Positions 20,978 through 32,289 of a stretch of DNA of 64,000 bases are shown piece by piece (position 1 is the first letter of the stretch; each line of letters begins with the position of its first letter). The stretch lies in assembly GCA_022575985.1 (NCBI GenBank), contig JAKSXM010000263.1, positions 7,482,001 to 7,546,000 of the forward strand, read 5' to 3'. The position numbers were made by a program, and so were the translations under genes. The notes beneath the pieces are model-generated. The model saw nothing but the letters and a program-made list of their open reading frames with translations. It made no database searches and was not told the DNA's origin. The DNA is from Anagrus nilaparvatae (Eukaryota > Arthropoda > Insecta > Hymenoptera > Mymaridae).

Positions 20978-22173
20978 ATATATATTAGACTGACAAAAAA
21001 AAAATGACTTTTCGATTTTTTAAGGTGCTTAAGCGTTTTTGGGTACTGCTTTATGAAAAAAAAAGCCCTAGATAAACCGCATCTAAAATATTTAGTCGTT
21101 GGACAGCGCCAAAGCGTTTACGATTTTTGAAAATTGATTCAGGAGCGTCGGGGGGGATTACAGCTACTAAATTTAAAAGGCAACAAAAAAATAAAACTTC
21201 AGGGGGTATTTCATAGTTTTTTTGGTCATTAAAAACGATGGAATCAGTTATTTTCATTTATTCTTTACGGATTCAGAGTTATGCGCCAAATATTGTAGCT
21301 TGATTTCCCAAATTTAGCATTTTTTTGAGTTAAATGACTGTCAAGCGTACAAAGAACTTTTTTGAGCCTCTAGAAAGGTAAGTTATCATAGTTTTGTGTT
21401 TTTTGAACACCGATGCATTGGTTTTAATAAAAAAATAATAAATAAATAAAAAAATACATAAAAAAATAAAAATAATAAAAATAATAAAAATAATAAAATA
21501 ATATAAATAATAAAAATAATAAAATAATAAAAATATATAAAAAAATCTAAGCAACCAATGCATCGGTGTTCAAAAAACACAAAACTATGATAACTTACCT
21601 TTCTAGAGGCTCAAAAAAGTTCTCTGTACGCTTGACAGTCATTTAACTCAAAAAAATGCTAAATTTGGGAAATCAAGCTACAATATTTGGCGCATAACTC
21701 TTAATCCGTAAAGAATAAATGAAAATAACCGATTTCATCGTTTATAGTGACCCAATGATCATTCGAAATGCCCCTTTAAAATAATTTCTAAACATTTTTT
21801 AGTCCGTAGCATGTTTTTGACGCCAAAAACTGTCAAATTTTTGATATTTTTAAGACCGAAATTAGCTCATAACTTTTTGCCTTAAAGAAATAATTCAAAA
21901 TAAACGATTCCATCGTTTTTAGTGACCAAAAAAACTATGAAATACCCCCCGAAGTTTTATTTTTTTGTTGCCTTTTAAATTTAGTAGCCGTAATCCCCCA
22001 CGACGCTCCTGAACCAATTTTCAAAAATCGAAAACGCTTTGGCGCTGTCCAACGACTAAATATTTTTAGATGCGGTTTATCTAGGGCTTTTTTTTAATAA
22101 AGCAGTACCCAAAAACGCTTTAGCACCTTAAAAAATCGATAAGTCGTTTTTTTTTTGTCAGTCTAATATATAT
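20978..22173. mobile_element. Foldback element with about 450-bp inverted arms
   Basis: The left arm (20978-21430) and right arm (21545-22173) are inverted copies starting TATATATTAGACTGACAAAA and ending in its complement. Only scattered differences are seen, plus an extra block of about 160 bp in the right arm (about 21735-21895). The central loop is AT-only simple sequence (AATAATAAAAATAATAAA). Open frames within the arms are by-products of the repeat. TATATA-type flanks suggest target duplication in TA-rich DNA. Confidence 0.85.
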
Positions 22174-22500
22174 GTTACCGCTAAAGTACTGAATTCCGTT
22201 ATTATATATAAAACCTAGGTAATATATATAATAACGAGTGCTGGTAGGTAAAATATTAAACTATAACTGAATTTAATATATTACCTAGGTTTTATATATA
22301 ATATCGTTCTATTTAATATATTACCTAAGTGGCACCCGTTAATATATTAAATTCAGTTTTAGTTTAATATTTTACCTACCAGCACTCGTTATTATAGTTT
22401 TATTTAATAAATTAACGTATCAGTTTTGGAGTTTTTCGTTAATATATATATTACCTAGGTATTATATATACTAACATTTTTAGTACTTTAGCGGTAACAT
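22172..22500. mobile_element. MITE with nested palindromes
   Basis: Outer inverted repeats ATGTTACCGCTAAAGTACT (22172-22190) and AGTACTTTAGCGGTAACAT (22482-22500). A second inverted pair lies inside (ATAACGAGTGCTGGTAGGTA near 22221 and TACCTACCAGCACTCGTTAT near 22373), plus four copies of ATATTACCTAGGT-like words. It directly abuts the foldback element, sharing TATATAT. Confidence 0.75.
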
Positions 22501-23214
22501 ATATATATATATATATATATGTATATATTAGAGTAGTTAGTACTTAAGGTGGCTCACGGAGTTTATAAAAAACGAATAATATGAACTAAAATTTACTGGA
22601 GATGAAGATAATTAAAAAACAAATCCATTGATTCCAAATAATACCCAGCTTCTCGATTAATTAAGAAAGAAATAAGCAACTGTAAATTTTTAAGGTTAGA
22701 CATGTTTTCTTATGGGAGTTGATATTGTTTTACTTCGTACTCATTCTATAACAAATCTTTTTAGATAAAATTGTCCACATGAGTTATTTAACAAAAATAA
22801 AAACTTTTCCAAGAAAAAAATATAATAGTTGCCGATCAAATTATAAACACATAATTTTAGTCGCGGCCCCCTTTCAACAAAATGTTTTGTATTTAAAATT
22901 TTTGTTTACACCACATTCATTATATAAGAAAATGCATTATTTTTAATAATAATTTCTAAATATTCGCATATCCATAAAATAATTAATAAAATTTAATTAA
23001 TTAGTTATGACCCCCTCTGATGTCACCCTTAAATATACGGACCTAAAACCGGGAGCCAACTTAATCGTCAAGTCCAGGTCTAAAACTGACCTATAGCAAG
23101 TTTTAGCCAAACCGGATGTCATTTTCCCTTTGAACTTTTGATTTTATTTGCGTTAAAGTTTTCAAAACTAAAAGTAAATACAATAGCTACTTAGAAGTAT
23201 TCGTCTTTTGATGG
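22501..23214. other. AT repeat then unrecognised DNA
   Basis: Starts with a TA microsatellite (22500-22520). No coding or element ends are supported afterwards. Confidence 0.4.
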
Positions 23215-23640
23215 GTATGGTACTGGACTACTCCAAATGACTTGGTCACCTGATCACAATATTTTCAACCAAGAACTAGATGATCCATAACTTCAAAAAG
23301 GTCGAGTTTATTAAAAATTTGAACTTTAAAGTACTAAACAATTCCAAACGACCTGGACACCTGATCACATTAGTTCTTGACCCAACCATTGGTAATCTAT
23401 TACCTCAAAATAGCGCAAAAAACTTGGAAACATCTAAGTCCATTAAAGTTTTGAAGATTATGGTATCAGACAACCCCGATTGACCTGTACACCCGATCGT
23501 ACTAGTTTGCGACCCAGAATTCGGTTATTCTACACCATAAATGGCGCAAAAAACTTGGAATTATCTAAGTGCATTAAAATTTGGAAGATAATTTCTACCA
23601 ATAATTTCTAGTGACCTTGACACCTGCCCTGATATCTGTT
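23215..23640 (+). repeat. Tandem repeat of about 130-bp units
   Basis: Three full and one partial diverged units. Landmarks repeat in order: GACCTGGACACCTGATCACA, then GCGCAAAAAACTTGGAA, then AAAGTTTTGAAGATTATGGTA. The frame at 23280-23483 is a by-product. Confidence 0.7.
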
Positions 23641-23689
23641 GAATTTAAGTGGCTCCACGTAGCGTTTTCTCCTTAAAAATTTTTTAACA

Positions 23690-24520
23690 AGAGCGACATT
23701 GTAAGATATGCTTGTCCCAAACTTGCTTAACGTTATGGCAAAAAAAGCTGCTTAATTAAAACTGGCTTAACAAAATAGCTTACAAAATTAATTAACAATG
23801 GCGAAAAAATCTGGACTTTTCAAGCTGGGTTAACGAACTGGCTAATCAAACTAGCTTAGCAACTTGGTGAAATAATGGCAAAAATATCTAGCTATTCAAA
23901 CTGGCTTAACAACATGGTAAAACAATCTAGCTTAAGAGAATGGCTTAACAACATTACGAAACAATATAACTAATATAAATGGCTTAAGAAAATAGTTAAT
24001 TAAACTGGCTTAACATAATGGCGAAAGAAGCTGGCTAATCTACCTGGCTTATCAAATTGGCTAATCAAAATGGCTCAATAAACTAGCTTACCAAAATCGT
24101 TTAATAAAATTTATAATAAAAATATCTTAAGATAATAGCTGCCTAATAAAACTGGCTTAACAAAATGACTAATAAAACTAGCTTAACATTATGGCGAAAC
24201 AAGCTGCTTAATAAAACTCATTTAACAAAATAGCTAGAATTAATAAAAAGGAAAGGAAGAAGCTGGCTAATCAACTAGGCTTAACAAACTGACTAATCAA
24301 ACTGGCTTAACATAAGGGGTTAACAAAATCGCTAATAAAACTGGCTTAACATTATGGCGGAAAAAGCTTCCGAATAAAACTGGCTTCATAAAATAGCTAA
24401 AAATAATCAAAATTGCTTTACAAAATGGCGAAAAAATCTGGTTATTCAAACTGGCTAATCAAACTAGCTTTACAAAATAGCTAATCAAACTGGTTAATCG
24501 AAATGGCGAAACAAAATGTA
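23690..24520 (+). repeat. Degenerate minisatellite, 11-13 bp core
   Basis: More than 50 alternating copies of two words, AACTGGCTTAACAA and AATGGCTAATC / AATGGCGAAAAA, over about 830 bp. No coding; all frames are closed. Confidence 0.85.
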
Positions 24521-24839
24521 AAATTTTTTTTTAAAAAAAGTAACTATTTATAACTTGTAGTTAAATTTTTTCAATAAGAAACTGTTTAATCACAAGCAGA
24601 GGCCCAAAACCATGTTGTATTATATATTCCAGAGCATTTGAGATATAACGTTTTTAGCAATATTTTATAAAGCAGAATATTTATATTTCTATAAGCAACT
24701 ATAAAAAATTACTGACTTGTTTTCGTAGAAAAGACTAATTTATATAAAGGAATAATATTTGTTCTTTTATACGGCCAAATTTTTTTGGGAAACCAAGAGT
24801 AGTTTTGAGAAGACATTTGCTGCATTATATGGAAGGAAT

Positions 24840-26112
24840 GTTCTGTTGGTACTGTGCTGTGATTTTTGTTGCTACTGTTGACCCACGTGCTGTTGATGGT
24901 TCATACGCTGCTGCTGTATAACCCCCTGTTACTGCCTCTGCTGGGCTTGCTGATTATTGTCCCCAAGGGTCGCTAATATTGTTAGTTCTTCTGTCTGTTT
25001 CGCCCTTTAGGTTTACATCTAATTTTGTTATTTGTATTTTCTGGCACTTCTACGGTTTTAGATACGTTTACCGCAGCATTAATGTTTCAATAACTGCTGA
25101 AATTCTTGCCTTCACTGTTTCATATTCATAAACCAGTTCTGGCACACTCAACCTGCCTTCAGTTCTTCGGGCTGAATATAAATATTTATTAGGGCAGAAA
25201 TAGGGGCATTATTAGGGCAAAAATATGACTCATTGATCAAAGTAAGAATCTTATTTCTTACTTTCGTCAATTTGACGTATTTCTGCCCTAATTCGAACAA
25301 TTTGCCAAAGCTTGTAATTGTGTTCGTCAGTCTGTATGCTTTCAACTTTCAATGGTTTCTGGATGAAGGATCCTGAGAGCTAATCACACCAGCTTATTTT
25401 CTCTTAGGCGTTGCGATAATTTATCAGCTATCGACCTTAAAGCTCATAAAAATGTGGCCAGATTTTTGCCCTTGCCTTGTGTTCTAGTACGAAGTTCTTC
25501 CAGATAATCCTCGTCTTCCATGTATGCGACAAAACGATTGCGGAAGGCTAATTCAAAGTCTTCCCACGTATATAAATTATCTTGATCATTTCTGTACCAC
25601 CGAATAACATTATATTTGAACATAGATAGTCCGTATTTCATTTACACGAAAGAGAGTCCTGACGATTAGTAGTAATCCTTTAGTTTCAAAAGAAATTCTT
25701 CAACCTTTTCGTGTCACCTTTTAAGTTCAGGTTCCACATTTTAAGTACTTTTCTATTTTTAATTCTTTTTCTCTTTAACTTTCACTGGAGTTAAAGGTTG
25801 CGACTGGAGAGAGTCCGTTAAGCTTCCTCGCTTACATATAGTCCTTTTTTACGCTGCTCTTCGGTAACAACTTTCACTTGCTTGTTTCAAAGCGGTTTTT
25901 TGCTGATGAAGAAGAGCTAATTCTTTTTGAGAAGATATTTGTGGTTTAGGTAACAAAATTGTCAAACTGGTGTATTCGTTGTCTTCTGAATTAGCCAAAT
26001 TGCCATTATCATTTTTATGTATTGACTTTTTTCTGTTTCTCAAGTTTGTTACTTGATTTTGCCTAAACTGAGATCCCCTTGTGTTTCTTGCTACTGGGGT
26101 CTGATCCATCAC
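24840..26112 (-). pseudogene. gag: Gypsy-type gag relic
   Basis: Minus-strand pieces: 25849-26112 (start MMDQTPVARNTRGSQF), 25444-25641 with FKYNVIRWYRNDQDNLYTWE, DFELAFRNRFVAYM and LEELRTRTQGKGKN, the W..F...F..+F pattern and helical R-x-Q block of Ty3/Gypsy gag, and 25148-25345. Stops and frameshifts separate them. 24840-24990 is rich in CTGCTG-type codons on this strand. No LTRs or pol are found next to it. Confidence 0.65.
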
Positions 26113-27066
26113 TTTGCTTTGCGGATTAAATCCGGGTAATTAATTGTCCCATTGTAGACTGGTAGTAATGCTGTGAGGTATTTATAACCTTAAGAGCGTA
26201 TTGCCTCTTGGGTTCTGCGCGTGCTAGTTTTTGAAAAACTAGTTGCGGTTAATGACAAGCGCGACCTTGGCGTTTTATCTCAGAGTCGAAAATCCGTTTG
26301 GTTTTTGCCGGTATTATGCGGTATTTTGTGGCCAGTATTCAGAACGGTCTCGCAACTAACTGTGCTACACGTAACTGGGTTAATTTCGTTAACGCCCAAG
26401 ACTGCCATATATGATGTATGAATTGCTTGGTTAGCGATCGTATTACGCATAAAGGCTATGTCACTCAGGCAGGTGGATATGGGGCCATAGTAACTGTGGA
26501 CGCACTATAGCCTGAATTTCTAAGATCCACAATATTTGACTCCGAAATATGTCTGTTGACGTTACTGTCGAACGTAGAACTTTAATTTGCCCGTCCATAG
26601 AAGGCTTAATGCGCATGTTGTAGAGTTGGTGGCATGAAATGTAGGCATTTTATCTGCTCAATGAGTTTAATTTAATACCAAAAAAGCCTGTCTTTTATTT
26701 AATCAATAGAGCCGCTAAATGACTAGCCATATATTATTAAATTAAATGATCGGCTAAATTTTAGAAATTCATTGTAAATCAAAAAAATTATTTACATAGC
26801 AATAATTTTTGCTTGAAAATATTAAAAGTCATGTAAATCAATTTAATAGAAAGTTTTTTCTAACAATTCCAAGAACAATCATGTACTTAATAACTAGTTT
26901 TTCTAAAAATTATCATGAATTTCCAAAAACCATATATAATAACTAGACTACGCGTTCATGGCATATAAAAAAATATGAATATAATTTATTAACAATTATA
27001 TTGAAAAAGGTAATATCATTCCAAGGAATACCTTGTTAGACCCATATACATATAAGCTATTTTTAA
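26113..27066. other. Nothing recognised
   Basis: 26130-26660 is less AT-rich than its surroundings but shows no family resemblance in any frame. 26660-27060 is AT-rich. Confidence 0.4.
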
Positions 27067-28184
27067 CCTTTAGCCTGCACACCTCTTGAAAATCGCATAG
27101 CCTGCACACGGGGTGCGGCGGACCCCAGCTACTAAAATACATTTTATGATTAAACTGTTCATTATATCTTAGCCAAAATTTTTTTAGGAGTTGTTCATAC
27201 CTCATAAAAAAAGGACAAATTACTTTTGTTAGGAGTTTTTAAAAGAAAAATACTAAAAACATAAATTGAAGGGAAAAAAACGAGAAAATTGGTATTTTTT
27301 GAATAAATTAGCATAAAATCTGCAATTATATATATTTTTTTAAATATCCTATAAATTTCAATAAAGTTATTATAAAACTTAAGGAAAAAAATACTAACTT
27401 ATAGCTACCTTAAAAAAAAGGTATTTATTTAGGATAAAAACTGCATCATTTTGAGGGTTAAATTTCAAAAATAATTTTTAAAAGTAAAAGTTTTTTTTTT
27501 AATTTTTTTTGTAATTTTATTAAAAAAAAAAAGAAAATACATACATATAATTAAAAAATAATTTATTTTAATTAGATGCAGCACATTTTAGACATTGTGA
27601 TGAACGATGATCGTTACACATCGGACGTAAACAGAAAGAGCAACCTTGTTTGGTTTTCTTATCATGTTTTCTTGGGCAAAGTGCGCACCTTACTTTATTT
27701 TCATAGATTTGCAGTTCTTGATACGTATCATCTGAAGATGATACGTCAAGACCTAAAATAGCTTGAATTCCGTATTTTAGGTCACGTTTTAAAGAAGGTA
27801 TCTTATAGCGCTCTGCCAAAAAATCTTGAATAAAAACAAAAAAAATATATGTAACCCCTTAAATACATGATAATTTAGATATTTGATATTATACGTACCT
27901 TTTAACAATTATTTTTAGTAACTTTTATTAAATAAAAAAATATATCAAAAACAGCGTATCCTGCACACGGGGCCTTATGGACCCCACGCTTTATAATGGT
28001 CAAATTCACTTGAGTACCCGGCTCAAACAATCGAGTTTAAAGTTAAACGAAGTTTTGTATCATAAAAATACATGTTTAAACTCTTGAAAGATGACAGCAC
28101 AGGTCTCTTATCACGCGCTAAATATTTAAAATATCAATGCGAATATTGCCTGGGGTCCGTTGGACCCCTAGTGCAGGCTAAAGG
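27067..28184 (-). mobile_element. piggyBac-type deletion derivative
   Basis: Flanked by TTAA on both sides (27063-27066 and 28185-28188) with terminal inverted repeats CCTTTAGCCTGCAC / GTGCAGGCTAAAGG. Subterminal copies of CCTGCACACGGGG followed by GGACCCC occur at about 27100-27125 and 27967-27995, with a GGGGTCCG/GGACCCC hairpin at 28152-28168. Total 1118 bp. It keeps only the C-terminal end of the transposase (27568-27819, minus). Autonomous piggyBac elements are about 2.5 kb, so the catalytic DDD domain has been deleted and the remainder could move only in trans. Confidence 0.93.
27568..27819 (-). pseudogene. piggyBac transposase C-terminal cysteine-rich domain
   Basis: 83 residues. After a stretch typical of the transposase tail (MAERYKIPSLKRDLKYGIQA) comes RCALCPRKHDKKTK, GCSFCLRPMCNDH and CLKC, the C-x2-C...C-x2-C...H...C-x2-C cross-brace finger that ends piggyBac-family transposases and binds the subterminal DNA. 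The catalytic core is absent. The reading begins at an internal ATG and is unlikely to be a gene on its own. Confidence 0.85.
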
Positions 28185-28254
28185 TTAAAATAATAAAATT
28201 TATGAACCCGATGTAATAAATGCTTAATTTCAAAACATATTTTTCATTATCACT

Positions 28255-30120
28255 ATAGACTATAGAAACATGGCTAGTAGGTAAAAATGAAGATGAGGTG
28301 CTAAGAAAATTGAACAAGGGCTATTTATGAGAAACAAAAGCAGCAGTGAGAGTTAGAGTCAAAGAAAGATCAATAGCGGGGTTACTTGTAGGGGTAAAAA
28401 AACATATAAATAAGGAAATAGCGATACTGGAATGGAAGTATGGGCTTGTTATAAAAGGTGTAAAACAAATAAGTCTAGACAAGGTTAATATCGTTGCAGT
28501 ATGCAAAAATAAATGTAGGATAAGTGCATTACTTGATATAGAGGATATAAGAGGGACAGATACCATACTAGTAGGCGATTTTAATGCTAGAATAGGAATA
28601 GCCAAGGAAAATTACGAGGCCACTGGTAGAAGTAGTGAGGACAAATGTGCAATCCAGAAGGTAAAAAATTACTAAGTTTTTGCAACCTGAACACGTATGA
28701 AATTCGCAATGGTAAGGTACAGGGGAACTGGAAGGGGAAGCTTACAGGTATAGCGGAAGAAAAAAGTTTAATACTAGACTTGTTAATTGAAAACAGCAAT
28801 GTAGTCGAAAAATTAGAAGTAATACCGAGAAAAGAATCGGATCCTTTCTCGATAATATTTGAGGTTGTGGCTATCAGTAGAAATAACCAGGAGGGAAGCC
28901 TTGATAAAACAGAAGTCAGAACAAATTATATTTGAGAGCATAAAAGAAGGGGAGGGGGTAAAGAAACCTTCGGAAAAGCAGAAGTTGAAAAAAGATGAAG
29001 CTAGCTAATAAATTTAATTAGGGAAGTAGTAAAAAAACAGGCATGGTCAAAACAAGGGAAGTCAAAACGAGGAAAGTCCTGGTCTCTTGAATCTAAAGAA
29101 ATAAGGCAAAAAAAGAAAAAAGTATGGAAATGCATTAGAAGGTTTTTCAAGAGCAAAAAAAAGGAAGATGGGCAAGGGCGAAAAAAAACTTCTAAAGATT
29201 AAAGAGAAAGAAACAAAAAAAAAGATGCTTATTATAATGGGAAGAAGTAAACCGTAGCAAAATATGGAAAGTTTTTGGAAGGCTACAAATAAGTATAGAT
29301 GGAAAAAGCGAGGAGCTGAGGCAAATATTGAGGCCGAAAAACTAATAGAGTATTATAGTAAACTTTTGGAAGGAAGAGAAAAGCAAAATAGCAACAAAGT
29401 GGGCAGGGAAAATGCAAATATAAATATAAATAAAATTACAGCAAATAAATTAAGGTGGCAGATACAATTGTAGGGAAAAAAAATCGATTTTCTGTTTATT
29501 GTTTTTTTTTACTTCAAAAACATCTTAAGATTATAGAGAAAAAAATTTATAATGATATCTTGAATAATAATTAAGTTACAGAAGATTAAGCGAGACACCG
29601 CGAAAGACGTAAGATACAGTATTCTAAACTTTAAACGCGTTTTTCTTGAAACAACGTTTTTCGAATTTGCAGGCACGATAACTCAAAAAATAATTAATAT
29701 ATCTTAATTAATTCTCTTTTAAAATAAAATTATCTTCTGGTTTGATAATAAAAAAAATAATAAAAAAAAAATGTTTAGTAACTTATAATCTAATAAAGTG
29801 CCAATTTTAAAAAAATTATCTCAATTATTTCTACCCAAAAACCTATTCAGAAGAAGTAACGTTTTTTTGTTCTCCAATTGTATCTGCCACCTTAAACGAG
29901 GACCTTACAATAGCAGAAATAAACTGGGAAACGAAAAGATTAAAAAATGAGAAAGCAGCAGAGGAAGACGGCGTAACAGCTGAATTCTTAAAAAATTTGA
30001 CTGATTACTGAAAGCAAGAACTATTAAAAATATTGCAAGGTATATGGAGAGAAGAAAAAATTGCACGTACATGGCGAATAGTGAGGATATACTCTATTTT
30101 TTTAGGAGGTGAAGAAAATA
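28255..30120 (+). pseudogene. LINE with AP-endonuclease and RT fragments, decayed
   Basis: The + strand opens with TIETWLVGKNEDE, then an endonuclease core with the catalytic block ILVGDFNARIG (about 28570-28600). After a frameshift comes the C-terminal endonuclease block with SDPF in place of the usual SDH. 28960-29450 is the Lys/Glu-rich linker (MESFWKATNKYRWKKR, EKLIEYYSKLLEG). After the MITE insertion, 29892-30110 is the RT start (LKNEKAAEEDGVTAEFLKNL). The order and spacing are those of an APE-type LINE; the clade is not settled. Everything beyond about 30120 is missing. Confidence 0.75.
29454..29891. mobile_element. TTAA-flanked MITE, piggyBac-like
   Basis: 438 bp with perfect 17-bp TIRs GGTGGCAGATACAATTG / CAATTGTATCTGCCACC, and TTAA at both borders (29450-29453 and 29892-29895). 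Removing it with one TTAA restores the LINE frame as ITANKLNEDLTIAEI, so its borders are exact. No coding. The TIR differs from that of the piggyBac derivative at 27067. Confidence 0.92.
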
Positions 30121-30275
30121 CTTATAACTAATGAGGTATATTTTATAACATAAATAATTATTGATAATATATAATAATTGAAAATAAAATATAGTAATAT
30201 GCAGTTTTTTTAACAAAATTTGCAGTTTTTTTTCATACTGTTGACAATGAATATTTGAATACTTTCAATTTTCAT
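30058..30275 (+). repeat. Segment duplicated in inverted orientation at 44405-44625
   Basis: It includes the end of the LINE RT fragment (CACGTACATGGCGAATAGTG) and about 150 bp downstream (CATACTGTTGACAATGAATA). The same sequence is on the opposite strand at 44405-44625, with only few differences. Confidence 0.8.
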
Positions 30276-31376
30276 ATACATCACAACTGATATTTTAGAC
30301 AATCAATATTAATATGACTATAGAATGAAATTTTCATAATTTTTTATTGTTCATAAATAGGACAGGCGATATCTATTTCACTCTATGGTGAAATTTTTTT
30401 AGGTTTTTCATAAATAAAACAGCCAACAATATAGATTAAAAATTTTGAATTTTTTTCATAATGTAGACAGCCAATATAAATTTCACTAAAGAGTGAAATT
30501 TTAAAAACTTTTTGCTTTTCAATTAATAGTAAAGCCGATATCCATTTCACTCTACTAGATTCAACTACGCTTCGCATACAGATTGATGATTAAAGTTATG
30601 AAATGTTTCTAATTTATGAAAACAAAAAATTTATTATTATTCAAAGTTAGAATTTACGTTAATTTGCAAAAATTTTAAATAATAAACTAACAAAGTTTAC
30701 ACCTAAATTTAATTCACGTAAAACCTCACAATTTTTATTATAATATGAATTTAAAATTTTGTATGTATGATATAATGTATATTTAAATTATTGTGAGAAC
30801 CAATCAGAATGACTTTATTGCGATTACACCTAGCAACCGTTGCGATGAGCAATGTCATTTTTAGGATAGGATAGTGAATTTTTTGGAATTTTCCATTTAT
30901 AAAACAACTAACAATATAAATTGAAATTTTTGCTGTTTTTTTATATTTTAAACAATCAACATGAATTTTTATTTTTTTTTTTTTATCGAGTGAAACTTTT
31001 ATTATATTTTTTATAAACTTTTATAATTTTTATAATGTTTTCATAAATTGGACAGCCGATATCCATTATACTGGTGTACACTATATATGGTGAAATTTTT
31101 GAGTTTTTTCATATATAAAACAACTAACAATACAGATTGAAATTTTTGCTGTTTTTTTATATTGCAGAGAATCAATATTAAATTTACTCTAGAGTGAAAT
31201 ATTTATGATTTTGGTTCCTCATAGAGGACGCATTGTTTTAGGTAAAATTTTTATTTCTGATTTTTTGACATATACGCACGTTTTGAGACCTCAGGATGCT
31301 AAAAAACCAGTTTTTAAAAAAAGTATGTATGTGTGTAAATTTATATAAATGTGAGTGTATGTATGTATGCGTGTAT
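30276..31376. repeat. Dispersed AT-rich repeat family S2
   Basis: Repeating words are ACAGCCGATATCCATTTCAC, the short hairpin TTTCACTCTA/TAGAGTGAAA, and TTTTTTCATATATAAAACAG. Copies are at about 30360-30580, 30860-31200, 32120-32290, 33890-34080 and 34150-34380. No genes. Confidence 0.6.
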
Positions 31377-31925
31377 TAGGGTTGTTCACAAAAAAAAAAG
31401 TGCGCCAAAAATGTTCTTCCTGAAGCATGTTGAAGTTTAGGTGACAAAATGATCCCATACCAATTTTTAGCTCACAGAGAAACCCCAAACCCAGGGTAGC
31501 TCTCAAGTGGTTGGCTAATACCGACAATTAGTGAGAACGACAAAAATATTTTTCAAAATACGTTTTCTATACTTTCTAATATGTTTTCGGTGTCGCTAAA
31601 CTCGAAAATGAGGTCCTCAGAGTCCGAAAATACCTTAATCACCCTTAAAACACCCCTTTTTTTACCAAAAATTTTTGGATTTTATAGCGAAAATCGTATA
31701 TATTCGAAACATCTGGATTATAAATTACAATTGATGACTTAAAAATTTCCCACTAATTGTGGGTATTAGTCAACCACTTGAGAGCTACCCTTGGTTTTGT
31801 GCGACCCCTAAATCGTTCTCAAATGAGCTAAAAATTGGTATGGGATCATTTTGTCACCTTTTGTAACTTCAACATACTTCAGGAAGAACATTTTTGGCGC
31901 ACTTTTTTTTTGTGAACAACCCTAG
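31377..31925. mobile_element. Foldback/MITE with about 170-bp inverted repeats
   Basis: The left end TTAGGGTTGTTCACAAAAAA and right end TTTTTTGTGAACAACCCTAG are inverted. The arms match over about 170 bp (for example CCCATACCAATTTTTAGCTC and its complement), with unpaired sequence between (about 31545-31740). It is surrounded by TATG microsatellite. The minus-strand frame at 31291-31527 is a by-product. Confidence 0.85.
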
Positions 31926-32289
31926 TATGTATGTAGTATGTATGTAGTATGTATGTATGTATGTAGTATCACTGTCAACGGTGATATTTCATAACCAGTA
32001 TGTCATTAAGACTTATTTTTTTTTATAAAATTTTTTTAACCAAAAAATCTCCAGGTACTTTTTTTTTTTTAATTTGGATGTAATACCTCATTTTTTTCCA
32101 TGAAATTAAATTTTTGTTGTATTTTCATATTGTAAACAGCCGATATGAACTTTACTATACAATTAAATTTTTTAAATTATTGTTTTTTTATTCTTAGGAG
32201 TGCCGATATCTATCTTATTTCATAATGAAATTTTTTGAGTTTTTTCATATATAAATAGCCGACAATATAGATGATAAATTTTTTAGTTT

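Noticed and set aside
21330..21580. Phe/Tyr/Ile-rich frames resembling membrane proteins
   Set aside because: Translation of the AT-only loop of the foldback element.
23690..24520. Possible CRISPR-like array
   Set aside because: Units are short, contiguous and degenerate with no unique spacers of constant length; this is a eukaryotic minisatellite.
27576..27761. Plus-strand frame over the piggyBac finger
   Set aside because: Antisense shadow of the cysteine-rich domain.
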